From assembly GCF_000473105.1 (NCBI RefSeq), contig NZ_KI421498.1, positions 2,512,009 to 2,576,008 of the forward strand: 64,000 nt of DNA, in the 5' to 3' direction. Source of the stretch: Phaeobacter inhibens DSM 16374 (GTDB taxonomy: Bacteria; Pseudomonadota; Alphaproteobacteria; Rhodobacterales; Rhodobacteraceae). Below the pieces are notes generated by a model. That model ran no database searches. It saw only the letters and a program-made list of their open reading frames with translations, and had not been told where the DNA came from. Of the stretch, positions 1-10,296 are shown piece after piece (position 1 is the first letter of the stretch; every line of letters begins with the position of its first letter). The position numbers and the translations under genes were made by a program.

Positions 1-115
1 ACGTTCCCACGCGTTACTAACCCGTCCGCCGCTCACTCCGAAGAGTGCGCTCGACTTGCATGTGTTAGGCCTGCCGCCAGCGTTCGTTCTGAGCCAGGAT
101 CAAACTCTCAAGTTG
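1..115 (-). rRNA. rrs: 16S ribosomal RNA, 5' end only
   Basis: Read on the minus strand this is the start of a small-subunit rRNA. It contains the universal 27F site AGAGTTTGATCCTGGCTCAG, followed by the conserved GAACGCTGGCGGCAGGCCTA and the alphaproteobacterial sequence around the first variable helix. The mature 5' end is placed near 115 by analogy with other alphaproteobacteria; the exact processed base cannot be seen. The gene runs off the left edge, so only about the first 115 bases are present. Its promoter and boxA lie to the right. Confidence 0.97.
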
Positions 116-434
116 AAAAGCACTTACATGCTTATCCTTGACGTTCGAACCTCTGCACATCTTTGAATGTCCTACCGCTAACGCTACTTGAGGACGGGCC
201 TCAAACAGCACGGCTTCGAACCCGGCTAGGAACTCGAAACGAACATCCAACATTCTCTGTTTCTCGTGCTTCAGTACCAAAGGTACAGAAAGCCGACAAA
301 CAGTGAAGCTGACACTTTATTATCGCGCAACCAACCCGCAACTAGAGCGAAAGGCCTTGCTAAAAGCGTTGATATGAAGAGGTTGATCCATCGAATGAAC
401 CAAACCGCCCACATATCTCTTCAGATATCATCAA

Positions 435-446
435 TGTCAAAGAGCA
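435..446 (-). promoter_or_regulatory. rRNA leader boxA antitermination element
   Basis: The minus strand reads TGCTCTTTGACA, one base from the E. coli boxA TGCTCTTTAACA. It sits about 320 nt upstream of the mature 16S 5' end and about 200 nt downstream of the rRNA promoter. That is where NusB/NusE would load in an rRNA leader. Confidence 0.75.
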
Positions 447-654
447 TACATCCAGAGACAATAACCAACAGATGCGCCAATCTCATGACGCGCCCGCCGA
501 TCAAACCCTCATAAATGCCACCGTCTTTCCGATGCGTCCGACCGTCTCTCCAGCCCGTCCCAGCGTCTCTCCGCCGTGTTTCCCATCCAATCCAGCGTCC
601 CCGCCGCACCGTCCGGTGTGTCTCAGTAGCGCCTCAGCGCCGCCGGTGAAGGGG

Positions 655-683
655 GTTCTAAGGCGAGTTACACAAAGCCGCAA
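655..683 (-). promoter_or_regulatory. rRNA operon promoter (-35/-10)
   Basis: On the minus strand TTGCGG (678-683) and TAGAAC (655-660) are separated by exactly 17 nt. This predicts transcription starting near 648 and a leader of roughly 530 nt. Directly upstream (684-760) is an AT-rich stretch with several A-tracts, as expected of an UP element. The hexamers are non-canonical, but their place in front of boxA and 16S supports the call. Confidence 0.65.
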
Positions 684-1070
684 CACCAAAATGACAGAAA
701 AACGAAGTTTCCCGAGAGAAAAACATATAATCCAATTAAATCAATGGCTTAAGCCGCAAAAAAGTCAGCACCTCTGACCCGAAATCCACCCCATCACCGC
801 CAGAACTCCCCCGCAAAGACACCCAAATCACACTTACCCACAGACTCGCACAACATATCCACAGACCAACCCAAATCCAAAACGAGTCACAATCCAAAAA
901 AACCAGCAAAAAACCGGGTGAGGCTGCGTGGTGAAGCCAATGGCCATGGCCCCAGATATGTCTTAGCCAACTCTCTCTACATATAAGAAGATGGGCGAGA
1001 GCGGCGAAAGGCGCGCAACAAAGACTGCCACCCCCGCTGTATTAGAATGCGCCGTGCCGTCGGACTGCAA
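684..1070. other. Gene-free region upstream of rRNA promoter, with DnaA-box-like and GANTC sites
   Basis: No coding frame is convincing here. The left part (684-760) is AT-rich with A-tracts and a 10-bp palindrome GGCTTAAGCC (746-755). Two plus-strand near-matches to the DnaA box TTATCCACA follow: TTACCCACA (834-842) and ATATCCACA (855-863), each with one mismatch and 21 bp apart. GANTC sites lie at 843-847 and 884-888. The region could be an rRNA upstream control region, a DnaA-binding locus, or part of the replication origin. The sequence alone does not decide. Confidence 0.45.
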
Positions 1071-1099
1071 ACGCCGCGCCCTTGGAAGGGGCGCGGCGT
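1071..1099 (-). terminator. Hairpin terminator after the LysM/SBP gene pair
   Basis: This is a perfect 11-bp GC-rich stem (arms 1071-1081 and 1089-1099) with a 7-nt loop, about 75 bp past the stop at 1175. The following T-run is short on the minus strand, so termination may be only moderate. Confidence 0.6.
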
Positions 1100-1174
1100 C
1101 TGGCCCAACAGAATAGGACCAAAGGTTCGGTTCTGGCGGGAGACCCTGCCCGTCAAGGCGCGGATCTTCCGGTA

Positions 1175-2200
1175 TTACTGGAGCTGGGCCCAGAACAATT
1201 CCAGATGACGCGACACGATTTCCTGAAACCGGCCATCGGCCTTGAGCGCCTTCAGGCCTGCGTTGATGCGATAGAGATGCGAGGTGCCGCGCCAGTGGCG
1301 TTTGGAAATCACCACGTGCAGGCCCTCTTCGGAGAGCGGGCGTTCAAGAGGAAGCACCTGATCACGCAACCCTTCGGAGATAAGTGTATTCGCGCCGAGA
1401 AAGAGGTTCAGTGAGACCGCATCCACCTCCCGCGCCATCAGCTTGCGGAAGCAGGCGCCGGGGTCGGCTGCCTGAACCAGCGTCAGCTTGCCCTCGCTCA
1501 ACCAGCGGCGATCTCCGCGATCAAGGTCATGGGTGTAGTACCCTTCAGGACGGCACAGAGTCTTGCCCAGCATATCGGTGTCGCTGTTAAAGGCGAAGGC
1601 CGCATCTGCCCGCACGAAGACCATGATCGGGATGGTCATCAGCGGCTCCGAGAAATGGAAGTTCACGCAGCGTTCATCTGTTGGGTTTGATGCACAATCC
1701 GGCTTCATCCAGGGAAACCCCATGTCGAACTGCTTCTCATCCAGCATCGGGAACAGATGTTTTGACCAATCCTGCTCCCAGGTGATCGAATAGGATACAG
1801 GCGCGGGAGTCAGTTCCAGCGCGGCATTGACCAGTTCGGTCACCATCCCCTGACCGGGCAAGGCCTGATCGGTAAATGGGGCAAAGCCACCGCCGGTCAG
1901 CAACTTCATCTCCGCATCATCCTTGCGCAGCGGCGTGGCATCGGGGGCAGTGGCCTGCTGTGCGCAGGGGATGTGCAGCGTTTTACCGGGAATAACGCTC
2001 GGCCCCTCCAGCACATGCTGGTTGCTATAGTAGATCAGTGTCCAGCGGCTACGGTCACCATAATGGGTTTCGGCGATCGAGAAGAGCGTGTCGCCGGGTT
2101 GAACCCGGTAATCGACATTGCAGATGGCTTGCGCCGCGCGTGGTGCGACGCCGATGGCCAGCAGCAACGCAATGGCTGCCGTTGCGAGATGTTTCAGCAT
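1175..2200 (-). CDS. LysM domain plus family 3 solute-binding protein (copy A)
   Basis: A 341-residue exported protein. A signal peptide (about 1-25, ending near AAQA) is followed by a LysM-type module (about residues 29-78, with the motif YRVQPGDTLFSIA), which in this family binds peptidoglycan. From about residue 97 to the end lies a periplasmic binding fold like the SBP_bac_3 family that binds amino acids. The next gene upstream is a paralogue 11 bp away, so the pair looks like a tandem duplication in one transcript. No ABC permease or ATPase lies nearby, so the ligand and any transport partner are unknown. Cell-wall anchoring of a solute-binding fold is an inference from the domain order. 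Confidence 0.85.
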   Translation of the reverse strand: MLKHLATAAIALLLAIGVAPRAAQAICNVDYRVQPGDTLFSIAETHYGDRSRWTLIYYSNQHVLEGPSVIPGKTLHIPCAQQATAPDATPLRKDDAEMKLLTGGGFAPFTDQALPGQGMVTELVNAALELTPAPVSYSITWEQDWSKHLFPMLDEKQFDMGFPWMKPDCASNPTDERCVNFHFSEPLMTIPIMVFVRADAAFAFNSDTDMLGKTLCRPEGYYTHDLDRGDRRWLSEGKLTLVQAADPGACFRKLMAREVDAVSLNLFLGANTLISEGLRDQVLPLERPLSEEGLHVVISKRHWRGTSHLYRINAGLKALKADGRFQEIVSRHLELFWAQLQ

Positions 2201-2211
2201 GGCGCCCTCCC

Positions 2212-3291
2212 TCAGAAGCCGGCCCAGATCCTGGCCATGTGATCCTCGATAATGGCCTGATAACGACCATTCTCACGGATGTTGCGCAGACCCGTATTGA
2301 TCATGGCCAGCATTTCATCGGCCTGTGGATGGGTTTTATGCACCACGACATGGATACCCAGCACCGAAAGCGGCAACGGCAGCACCTCAAACTGATCAAG
2401 CAGATCGTTTTCTTTCATCACGCTGCGCCCGGTGAATTCATTGATCGCGACGGCATCCGCCTCGCCTTTGGCGACCATCTCGAAACAATCGGCAACCTTA
2501 TGCGGCTGCTTCAGGGTGATCTTTTTCTCCTCCATCCAGCGGCGACCGTAACCATCTAGATCGAAGGTCAGATAGCCAGCCGGACGGCAGAGGGTCTTAC
2601 CCTCGATGTCGGCGTCACTCTCAAAGGTGAAGGGGCGTGACTTATCCACGAACAGCAGCATCAGCGTCTCAAACATCGGGTCCGAGAACAGAAAGTTCAC
2701 GCAGCGATAGCTCTCCGGCATGGTGTCGCAATCCGGACGATACCAAGGGAAACCCAGATCCAGCAGCGCGTTCGATAACAGCGGATCAAAATGGGAGGCC
2801 CAGTCGTCCACCCAGTGGATGGCAAAGCCCTGCGCCGGGGCGGCATCGGTCATCGCTGCATTCACCACCTCGGTGATCAGCCCGCCATTATGGGCGGTCT
2901 TGGAGGTGAAGGGCGCATAGTCATCACCGGTCAGCAGGTTGATCTTGCTGCGCACGGCGGCGGTACCAGGCTGCACCTTGACCGGTGCCGCGACCACCGG
3001 TTGCGCATCCGCAACGGCCTTACCGCCGGGCAGCCCTGTCGGCAGACCATTCAGGCAGGCCATGGTCAGTTCCATGCCGACGCGGATCGCATCCGGGCGC
3101 GGGCCAATCGCGTCGATGTTGCGGCTGTGGATGGCACTCCACATGCCCACATCCTTGTAGAGCCGGTCAGCGATCAGTGACAGGCTGTCCCCGGGGCGCA
3201 CCTTATATGTGCCGCCGCAGGTCTCTGCGGCCAAGGGCGTGGCAAATAGGCCGGTAACGCAACAAAGCGCCGCGATCAGGTGTTTTCTCAT
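2212..3291 (-). CDS. LysM domain plus family 3 solute-binding protein (copy B)
   Basis: A 359-residue paralogue of the downstream gene with the same order: signal peptide (about 1-22, ending PLAAE), LysM module (about 27-76, motif YKVRPGDSLSLIADRLY), an alanine/valine-rich linker, then an SBP_bac_3-like fold from about residue 115. Landmark segments such as LLTGDDYAPFT, LGFPWYRPDCD and GKTLCRPAGY recur in copy A as LLTGGGFAPFT, MGFPWMKPDCA and GKTLCRPEGY. The conserved cysteines suggest disulfides in the periplasm. This gene is first in the two-gene transcript. The ligand is unknown. Confidence 0.85.
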   Translation of the reverse strand: MRKHLIAALCCVTGLFATPLAAETCGGTYKVRPGDSLSLIADRLYKDVGMWSAIHSRNIDAIGPRPDAIRVGMELTMACLNGLPTGLPGGKAVADAQPVVAAPVKVQPGTAAVRSKINLLTGDDYAPFTSKTAHNGGLITEVVNAAMTDAAPAQGFAIHWVDDWASHFDPLLSNALLDLGFPWYRPDCDTMPESYRCVNFLFSDPMFETLMLLFVDKSRPFTFESDADIEGKTLCRPAGYLTFDLDGYGRRWMEEKKITLKQPHKVADCFEMVAKGEADAVAINEFTGRSVMKENDLLDQFEVLPLPLSVLGIHVVVHKTHPQADEMLAMINTGLRNIRENGRYQAIIEDHMARIWAGF

Positions 3292-3444
3292 AATGTCCCT
3301 CTTGGGTTTAACTCGGGCGCCTCGCGCCGATTATCGGCGCCGCCTCTTCTGTCTTAGGATGGTTGGAAGACTTGTCTCTTGGCGGCCTACCGCGCATCGA
3401 CCGAGAGCATGGGGGCGCGCAGCAGAAACGGCCCGGAGCTGGTG

Positions 3445-4272
3445 TTACTGCCCGACGAACAGCGCCAGAATGGTTGCGGTATCGACGCGCCCATCCGCTC
3501 CGATCAGCGCCCCAGGTACGGTGATGGTCTCGCTGCGATAGGCATCATTTACCATTTGGTCGATATAGGCAGGCGATTGTCCCTGCCCCACGGCCCGCAA
3601 CACCAGACTATACAGCGCGGTATGGGCCTGCGACGCCGGGGTGGCGGGCTGGACTTCTTCCGCAGATGGTGTCGCAGCGCTGCCACGCCGCAGCGCCGCC
3701 AGCGTTCCTGCGGTCATCTGCGCAACCATGGCATCTTCGGCGCTGAGCGGGGCGGCGGTTTCGACCGCAGCCGTTAGCAGTTCCTCAGCCGCGGCCCGCT
3801 CGCTGGGGGTGGCACTTGGATCCAACCCCGCCAGCGCCTGAGGCGTCAGCAACCGTGCCACACGCGGCTGATCACCAGCTGTATCGGCGGTCTCATCAGG
3901 TCCGAACTGTAGCACTGCAAGACCCACGGCAAAGAACCCCAGGACCGCAGCCGCAGCCCCCAGTTTCATGATCGGCGACACCCGGGCCAAGGGACGGCCG
4001 AGAGCAGGCTTACGCCCGCCAGTCTTCCCGTCTGCGGCTTTGAAGGACCCGGCAGCCCCCTTATCGATATCCGGATTGATGTCAGTCCGATCCTGCGCAA
4101 CGGAGGCCACCGCCGCAATATTTGCCTTGGCGCGGGATTTTCCCGCCTGAGGCGAGCGCAGCGTACTGTTGCTTGAGGAGATAACACCATCAATCTGGAC
4201 CGAGCGCACCGGACGATCACCGGTACCAGCGACCTCTGTTCGGGTTTCACTGTCTTTTTTAACGCTCAACAT
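3445..4272 (-). CDS. Hypothetical single-pass membrane protein
   Basis: 275 residues with no family I recognise. The N-terminal 100 residues are polar, serine-rich and basic, and probably disordered. One hydrophobic helix spans about 103-123. The C-terminal 150 residues are alanine-rich and helical, presumably periplasmic. The start at 4272 is the only good ATG in the frame. The gene is leftward like its neighbours but separated from the LysM/SBP pair by 153 bp and from gyrB by about 400 bp. The protein composition looks like a real coding sequence. Function unknown. Confidence 0.6.
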   Translation of the reverse strand: MLSVKKDSETRTEVAGTGDRPVRSVQIDGVISSSNSTLRSPQAGKSRAKANIAAVASVAQDRTDINPDIDKGAAGSFKAADGKTGGRKPALGRPLARVSPIMKLGAAAAVLGFFAVGLAVLQFGPDETADTAGDQPRVARLLTPQALAGLDPSATPSERAAAEELLTAAVETAAPLSAEDAMVAQMTAGTLAALRRGSAATPSAEEVQPATPASQAHTALYSLVLRAVGQGQSPAYIDQMVNDAYRSETITVPGALIGADGRVDTATILALFVGQ

Positions 4273-4582
4273 CGGCCCACATTACCCCCCGGCTGCTCCG
4301 AAAATCGCGGTCGAGCCGCGTTTTATTAACCGATTCTTAACGTTTGAGCGATTCTGCGTCAACATTCTGCGGCAGAATGGTAAATCGCTACAGGATTTGC
4401 TGTGGGAAAGCCCATGTTGAGAGGCCAACCGGGGGTTCCCTCGATATACAGAACCAAGGAATTCGGCGTACGCATGTCGATCATCTCGGCTGTACACAGC
4501 CCCGCCGCGCGGGTCACCATTTGCACGAGACGCAATCATGAGGCGAGTTACATGCAGGTCAAATCGCAGCGTGGCATAAGCC
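4273..4582. other. Intergenic region upstream of the hypothetical membrane protein gene
   Basis: About 300 bp without a credible gene. The part next to 4272 is AT-rich with poly-T and TTAA runs and is the likely promoter region for the leftward gene. Short frames here have no recognisable product. Confidence 0.4.
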
Positions 4583-4668
4583 GGCACAGGATAGCGTCGT
4601 CCTGTGCCTCAGCGCCATCACCAGCCCGAGTGAACCATCGCGGGCAGCCGGAACTTGCTGCCCGCGAT
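4583..4668 (-). terminator. Double hairpin after gyrB
   Basis: Two stem-loops follow the gyrB stop. The nearer has a perfect 12-bp stem (4637-4648 with 4657-4668, 8-nt loop). The farther has a perfect 9-bp stem (4583-4591 with 4600-4608). Neither has a strong U-tract, so they may act as a tandem terminator or as 3'-end stabilisers. Confidence 0.55.
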
Positions 4669-4673
4669 TGATA

Positions 4674-7091
<2,418 letters not shown>

Positions 7092-7119
7092 TCACATCTT
7101 CCTGTCTTTGCTTCAGGAT

Positions 7120-7148
7120 TTTATACGAAGTCTGGCCGGGAATGTCAC
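7120..7148 (-). promoter_or_regulatory. Predicted gyrB promoter
   Basis: On the minus strand GTGACA (7143-7148) and TATAAA (7120-7125) are separated by 17 nt, about 30 bp upstream of the gyrB start codon. The -10 box is close to consensus. gyrB would have a short leader. Confidence 0.55.
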
Positions 7149-7176
7149 GCGCAAGCCCCTTTTTTTCTTGGTGGAA

Positions 7177-7770
7177 TCAGGCCGCTCTCGCCCCCAGGTC
7201 AGCAACCTTGCGCTGCCAGGAAAGGACAGTCTTTTCCGCAGCATCTGTCGCCGGTGCAAAAGACGAGAACCGCGTCGGTTTTATCCCGACAAATCCCAGG
7301 ATCTGGCTGCTGATAATCCGCTTGATCGCATTGCCGTAGATCAGCCGCAGCCAGAGCGCGGGCGTGTCAGAAGTCAGCAGTACTCGTGCCGTTTTTCCGG
7401 TGAGCATCGGCGCGGGCAACCCCATGACATTGGTGTTCCGCGTGTCAAATGCGCGGCCCGGCAAGAGCGCACGATCAAAGACGCCTTTCAGCTTGGCCGG
7501 TATCGCGCCCCACCACATGGGCGTTGCCATCACAACGTGATCAGCCCACTCCAGATCGGTTAGAAAATCCGCAAGATCCGGCTCCAGCGGTTTTACGTTC
7601 TGATACCCTGCCTGCCCGTAGTCGATATCAAATTGCATGGTCGACAGATCATGGTAGCGCACCTGATGACCCCCCGCCTCGGCTGCTTTTTGATACGTTT
7701 GGCAAAGCGACTGGGACAGCGAGCTGGGTGCTGGGTGACCATTGAGGATGATGATTTTTCGCGTGGACAT
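7177..7770 (-). CDS. NAD(P)H-dependent flavin oxidoreductase (flavodoxin-2 fold)
   Basis: 197 residues resembling the NQO1/MdaB/KefF-type quinone reductases, which carry FMN or FAD and reduce quinones by two electrons. The FMN phosphate-binding loop is near the N-terminus (LNGHPAPSSLSQSL). The family segment MATPMWWGAIPAKLKGVFDRALLPG lies around residues 101-125. It diverges from a TetR gene, with a large perfect inverted repeat between them. This is the classic layout of a repressor controlling an oxidative or electrophile-response enzyme. The substrate is unknown. Confidence 0.85.
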   Translation of the reverse strand: MSTRKIIILNGHPAPSSLSQSLCQTYQKAAEAGGHQVRYHDLSTMQFDIDYGQAGYQNVKPLEPDLADFLTDLEWADHVVMATPMWWGAIPAKLKGVFDRALLPGRAFDTRNTNVMGLPAPMLTGKTARVLLTSDTPALWLRLIYGNAIKRIISSQILGFVGIKPTRFSSFAPATDAAEKTVLSWQRKVADLGARAA

Positions 7771-7818
7771 GGGGACCTCCGAATCTTAAAACTGACTGAG
7801 GTCAATTTATTTAGAAAA

Positions 7819-7852
7819 TGACCGTGGTCAATAATTAAATTGACCACGGTCA
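7819..7852. promoter_or_regulatory. Likely TetR operator (perfect inverted repeat)
   Basis: The 14-bp arms TGACCGTGGTCAAT (7819-7832) and ATTGACCACGGTCA (7839-7852) are perfect complements around a 6-bp AT spacer. Each arm is itself nearly palindromic (TGACC-NN-GGTCA), which fits two TetR dimers. A further GGTCAAT half-site lies at 7799-7805. The element sits between the divergent oxidoreductase and tetR genes and so can control both. Confidence 0.7.
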
Positions 7853-7870
7853 CATATGTGAGAGGTCATC

Positions 7871-8470
7871 ATGTCCCGCGCTCCTCAGCAACGTCGACTG
7901 GAAACCCGTGCCCGCCTTCTGGAGGTGGCTGCCGCGCAGATCGCCGCATCGGGCTACAGCGGTTTGAGAGTGGAAGATGTGGTTGCAGAAGCCGGCGTCG
8001 CAAAGGGCACGTTGTTTTCGCATTTTGGCGATAAAAACGGCCTTCTTGCTGCGGTGATCGGCCCCCGGATCATGGCGATTTTGGATGATACCGAGGCCTT
8101 GCCCGCACCTCAGACACTGGATGAGCTGATTGATCGACTGCTGCCCGTAGTGCAGTTCGTGGCGCAGGATCGGGTGATTTTCGATCTGTTGCTGCGCTAT
8201 TCAGGCACCACAGGTACCGAAACTGATGTGGTCATTACACAGAGCTTTTTCCGCCAGATCTCTCTCTGGTCCGGTTGGGTCACACAGCTGCAGAACACCG
8301 GCGCGCTGCGTCAGGATCAGCCGGCGGACGTGCTGGCCGAGGGCATTCAGGCATTCCTGAACCATATATTGGCCCTGTCATTCTGCGCTGCACATGATAC
8401 CTCCGGCAGCTTCCGCGAGGATCTTCTGACGTATCTCAGCCCGTGGCTGGTACTATCGTCTGGGACATAG
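7871..8470 (+). CDS. TetR family transcriptional regulator
   Basis: 199 residues. The N-terminal helix-turn-helix (about residues 12-58) shows the family signature GLRVEDVVAEAGVAKGTLFSHFGDKNGL with its first residues TRARLLEVAA. The C-terminal half is a helical ligand-binding and dimerisation domain of no obvious subclass. ATG at 7871 follows a GAGAGGTC Shine-Dalgarno and lies 18 bp from a perfect operator-like inverted repeat, implying autoregulation and repression of the divergent flavin oxidoreductase. The inducer is unknown. It converges on the LysE gene. Confidence 0.9.
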   Translation: MSRAPQQRRLETRARLLEVAAAQIAASGYSGLRVEDVVAEAGVAKGTLFSHFGDKNGLLAAVIGPRIMAILDDTEALPAPQTLDELIDRLLPVVQFVAQDRVIFDLLLRYSGTTGTETDVVITQSFFRQISLWSGWVTQLQNTGALRQDQPADVLAEGIQAFLNHILALSFCAAHDTSGSFREDLLTYLSPWLVLSSGT

Positions 8471-8484
8471 GACCAGTGCAGACC

Positions 8485-9105
8485 TCAAACGAAGGGGATC
8501 AGGCACCCAACCCCGATCAGCAAACACCCCGACACGATATTGATCCGGCGCAGTGTGGCCGGGGACGTGATGTGCCAGCGCACCCGGTGGACCAGACCGG
8601 CCATGCACAGATTCCCCACCAGAGGCACCAGGAAGGACAACACCACAATAGCGAGGATATCGAGATGGGTGACAGCCGTCAGATCAAAAAAACCCGGTAG
8701 TACCCCCATGTAGAACAGAATCGCCTTCGGATTGCCCAGAATGACCGCGATACCGGCGACAAACCCGGCCCATAATCCCGGACGGGTCAGCGCGCTATTG
8801 GCCTCAATCCGGGCATCGGCGTGACGCAGCAACATGCCACCCATGAACAGGAACATCGCGCTGGCGACCCAGCGCAGCACCTCCATCAGGCCGGCGATCT
8901 CCGATACGATCCAGGACACGCCCGCCACTGCAACCAACGGCCAGAGGATATCGCCACAAGCCACGCCCAAGGCCAGCGGCCATGCCGCAGGAAAGCCACC
9001 CGACATCGCCCGCGCCATCACCGCAAGCCAGACTGGCCCCGGCGTCAGGAACAACACAAACAGCCCACCTGCATAAAGGGTCAGATCCCAAGCAGACACG
9101 CTCAT
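8485..9105 (-). CDS. LysE/RhtB family amino acid exporter
   Basis: 206 residues with about five or six hydrophobic helices. The N-terminal family signature is YAGGLFVLFLTPGPVWLAVMARAMSGG, and a GNPKAILFYMGVLPGFFD motif near residue 125 is typical of LysE/RhtB exporters. It would export an amino acid or related small molecule through the inner membrane. Its ATG overlaps the recF stop by 4 nt, so it is probably translated from the recF transcript. That coupling is unusual for an exporter and may be incidental. The substrate cannot be read from sequence. Confidence 0.88.
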   Translation of the reverse strand: MSVSAWDLTLYAGGLFVLFLTPGPVWLAVMARAMSGGFPAAWPLALGVACGDILWPLVAVAGVSWIVSEIAGLMEVLRWVASAMFLFMGGMLLRHADARIEANSALTRPGLWAGFVAGIAVILGNPKAILFYMGVLPGFFDLTAVTHLDILAIVVLSFLVPLVGNLCMAGLVHRVRWHITSPATLRRINIVSGCLLIGVGCLIPFV

Positions 9106-10199
9106 CCCGCCACCACCTCGGAACCTGTGGCCCCGTCCTCAACGGTGAACATCTGCGCCCTGCCTTCAAATTCATCGAACAGTTCGGGGCCGGTGCCCGT
9201 CATCCAGGCCTGCGCCCCCAGCGTCACAATCTCCTGATAGAGCGCAGCCCTGCGGAACACATCCAGATGCGCCGAAACTTCGTCCAGCAGCAGAATCGGC
9301 GGCGCGCCGCCTTCTGCGATCAACGCTCGCGCATTGGCCAGGATCAGCGAAACCAATAGCGCCTTCTGTTCACCGGTGGAACAATCGCGCGCGGGCACAC
9401 CTTTGGCCGCATAGGTGCCCAGCAGATCTGTACGATGCGGACCCAGCAGGGTACGCCCGGCCGCCAAATCACGAAACCGGCCCTCCTCAAAGGCTTCCTG
9501 CAGATCTGCTGCAGTGTCCGGAAGCCCGCCGTCGGATTGGATCAGTTCCAGCTCAGCAGCGGGAAAGGCCGTTTCGGCAGCCTCCTGCGCCATGCGCAGG
9601 CGGTCCACCGCAGCAGTGCGCGCCGCGTGGATGCGATGGCCGCTTTCAGCCATCTGCGTTTCCAGCACCCGGTACCAGCCAGCATCGCGGATCTGTTCCT
9701 TCAGCAGGCGATTGCGCTCCCGCATGGCCTTCTCATAGAGCAATGTCGCCTCGGCATGACCGGGATCAAAACTCAACACGATGCGGTCGAGAAACCGCCG
9801 CCGCCCCTCGGCCGCCTCGATCCACAGCCGATCCATCGCAGGGATCAACCAGACCACGCGGCAAATCTGCCCCAGATCAATCTGGCTGGCGGCTTTGTTG
9901 TCGATCTTGACCTGCCGTGCCTTGCCCGCTTCCGACCAGGTTTCCACTTCATAGCTTTGCCGCGCGACGGTCAGCTGTCCCTTCAGCTTCCAACCAAGAG
10001 CCTCGGGGCGGCGCGCCATATCAGCAGCGCTGGCACGACGCAGACCGCGCCCTGGTGAAAACAGCGAGACCGCCTCAAGAATATTGGTCTTACCCGCACC
10101 ATTGGCGCCATGGATGGCGACAGGACGCCCATCCAAATGCAAATCCGCCCGCAAATGCGAGCGGAAATGCGACAATGTCAGCGTGGTCAACGCCAGCAT
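9102..10199 (-). CDS. recF: DNA replication and repair protein RecF
   Basis: 365 residues, standard RecF length. It is an SMC-like ATPase that helps load RecA at gaps in single-stranded DNA. It shows the Walker A motif in HGANGAGKTNILEAVS (about residues 30-45), an ABC-type signature in STGEQKALLVSLILANA (about 281-297) and the Walker B motif in PPILLLDEVSAHLD. The start has the family context MLALTTLTLSHFRSH. It lies between dnaN (upstream) and the overlapping lysE gene. Replication-gene synteny makes the call secure. Confidence 0.97.
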   Translation of the reverse strand: MLALTTLTLSHFRSHLRADLHLDGRPVAIHGANGAGKTNILEAVSLFSPGRGLRRASAADMARRPEALGWKLKGQLTVARQSYEVETWSEAGKARQVKIDNKAASQIDLGQICRVVWLIPAMDRLWIEAAEGRRRFLDRIVLSFDPGHAEATLLYEKAMRERNRLLKEQIRDAGWYRVLETQMAESGHRIHAARTAAVDRLRMAQEAAETAFPAAELELIQSDGGLPDTAADLQEAFEEGRFRDLAAGRTLLGPHRTDLLGTYAAKGVPARDCSTGEQKALLVSLILANARALIAEGGAPPILLLDEVSAHLDVFRRAALYQEIVTLGAQAWMTGTGPELFDEFEGRAQMFTVEDGATGSEVVAG

Positions 10200-10213
10200 G
10201 AGGCGGGATCCAG

Positions 10214-10235
10214 TGTCATCTTTCCAAAAATACTC
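10214..10235 (+). repeat. Short dispersed repeat, copy 1
   Basis: The recF-dnaN gap contains TGTCATCTTTCC-(A)AAATACTC. The same element with one extra base occurs at 36958-36980 after hutU, and a diverged inverted copy lies at 36924-36945. It resembles the short intergenic repeats common near gene ends in roseobacters, but I know of no formal name for it. Confidence 0.55.
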
Positions 10236-10296
10236 AAATTCCCCCGCCCGGCGGACAGCTCAACCGCCAAGAGGGGCAACCGCGCCGCCCAGCAGA

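Noticed and set aside
130-225. GGTTCGAA-like T-arm sequences in the rRNA leader
   Set aside because: Two TTCGAA motifs are present, but no acceptor, D-arm or anticodon arm can be folded around them, so no tRNA is called.
736-752. TTAA-N9-TTAA resembling a CtrA binding site near the candidate DnaA boxes
   Set aside because: CtrA sites need a 7-bp spacer (TTAA-N7-TTAA); here it is 9 bp, so the helical phase is wrong.
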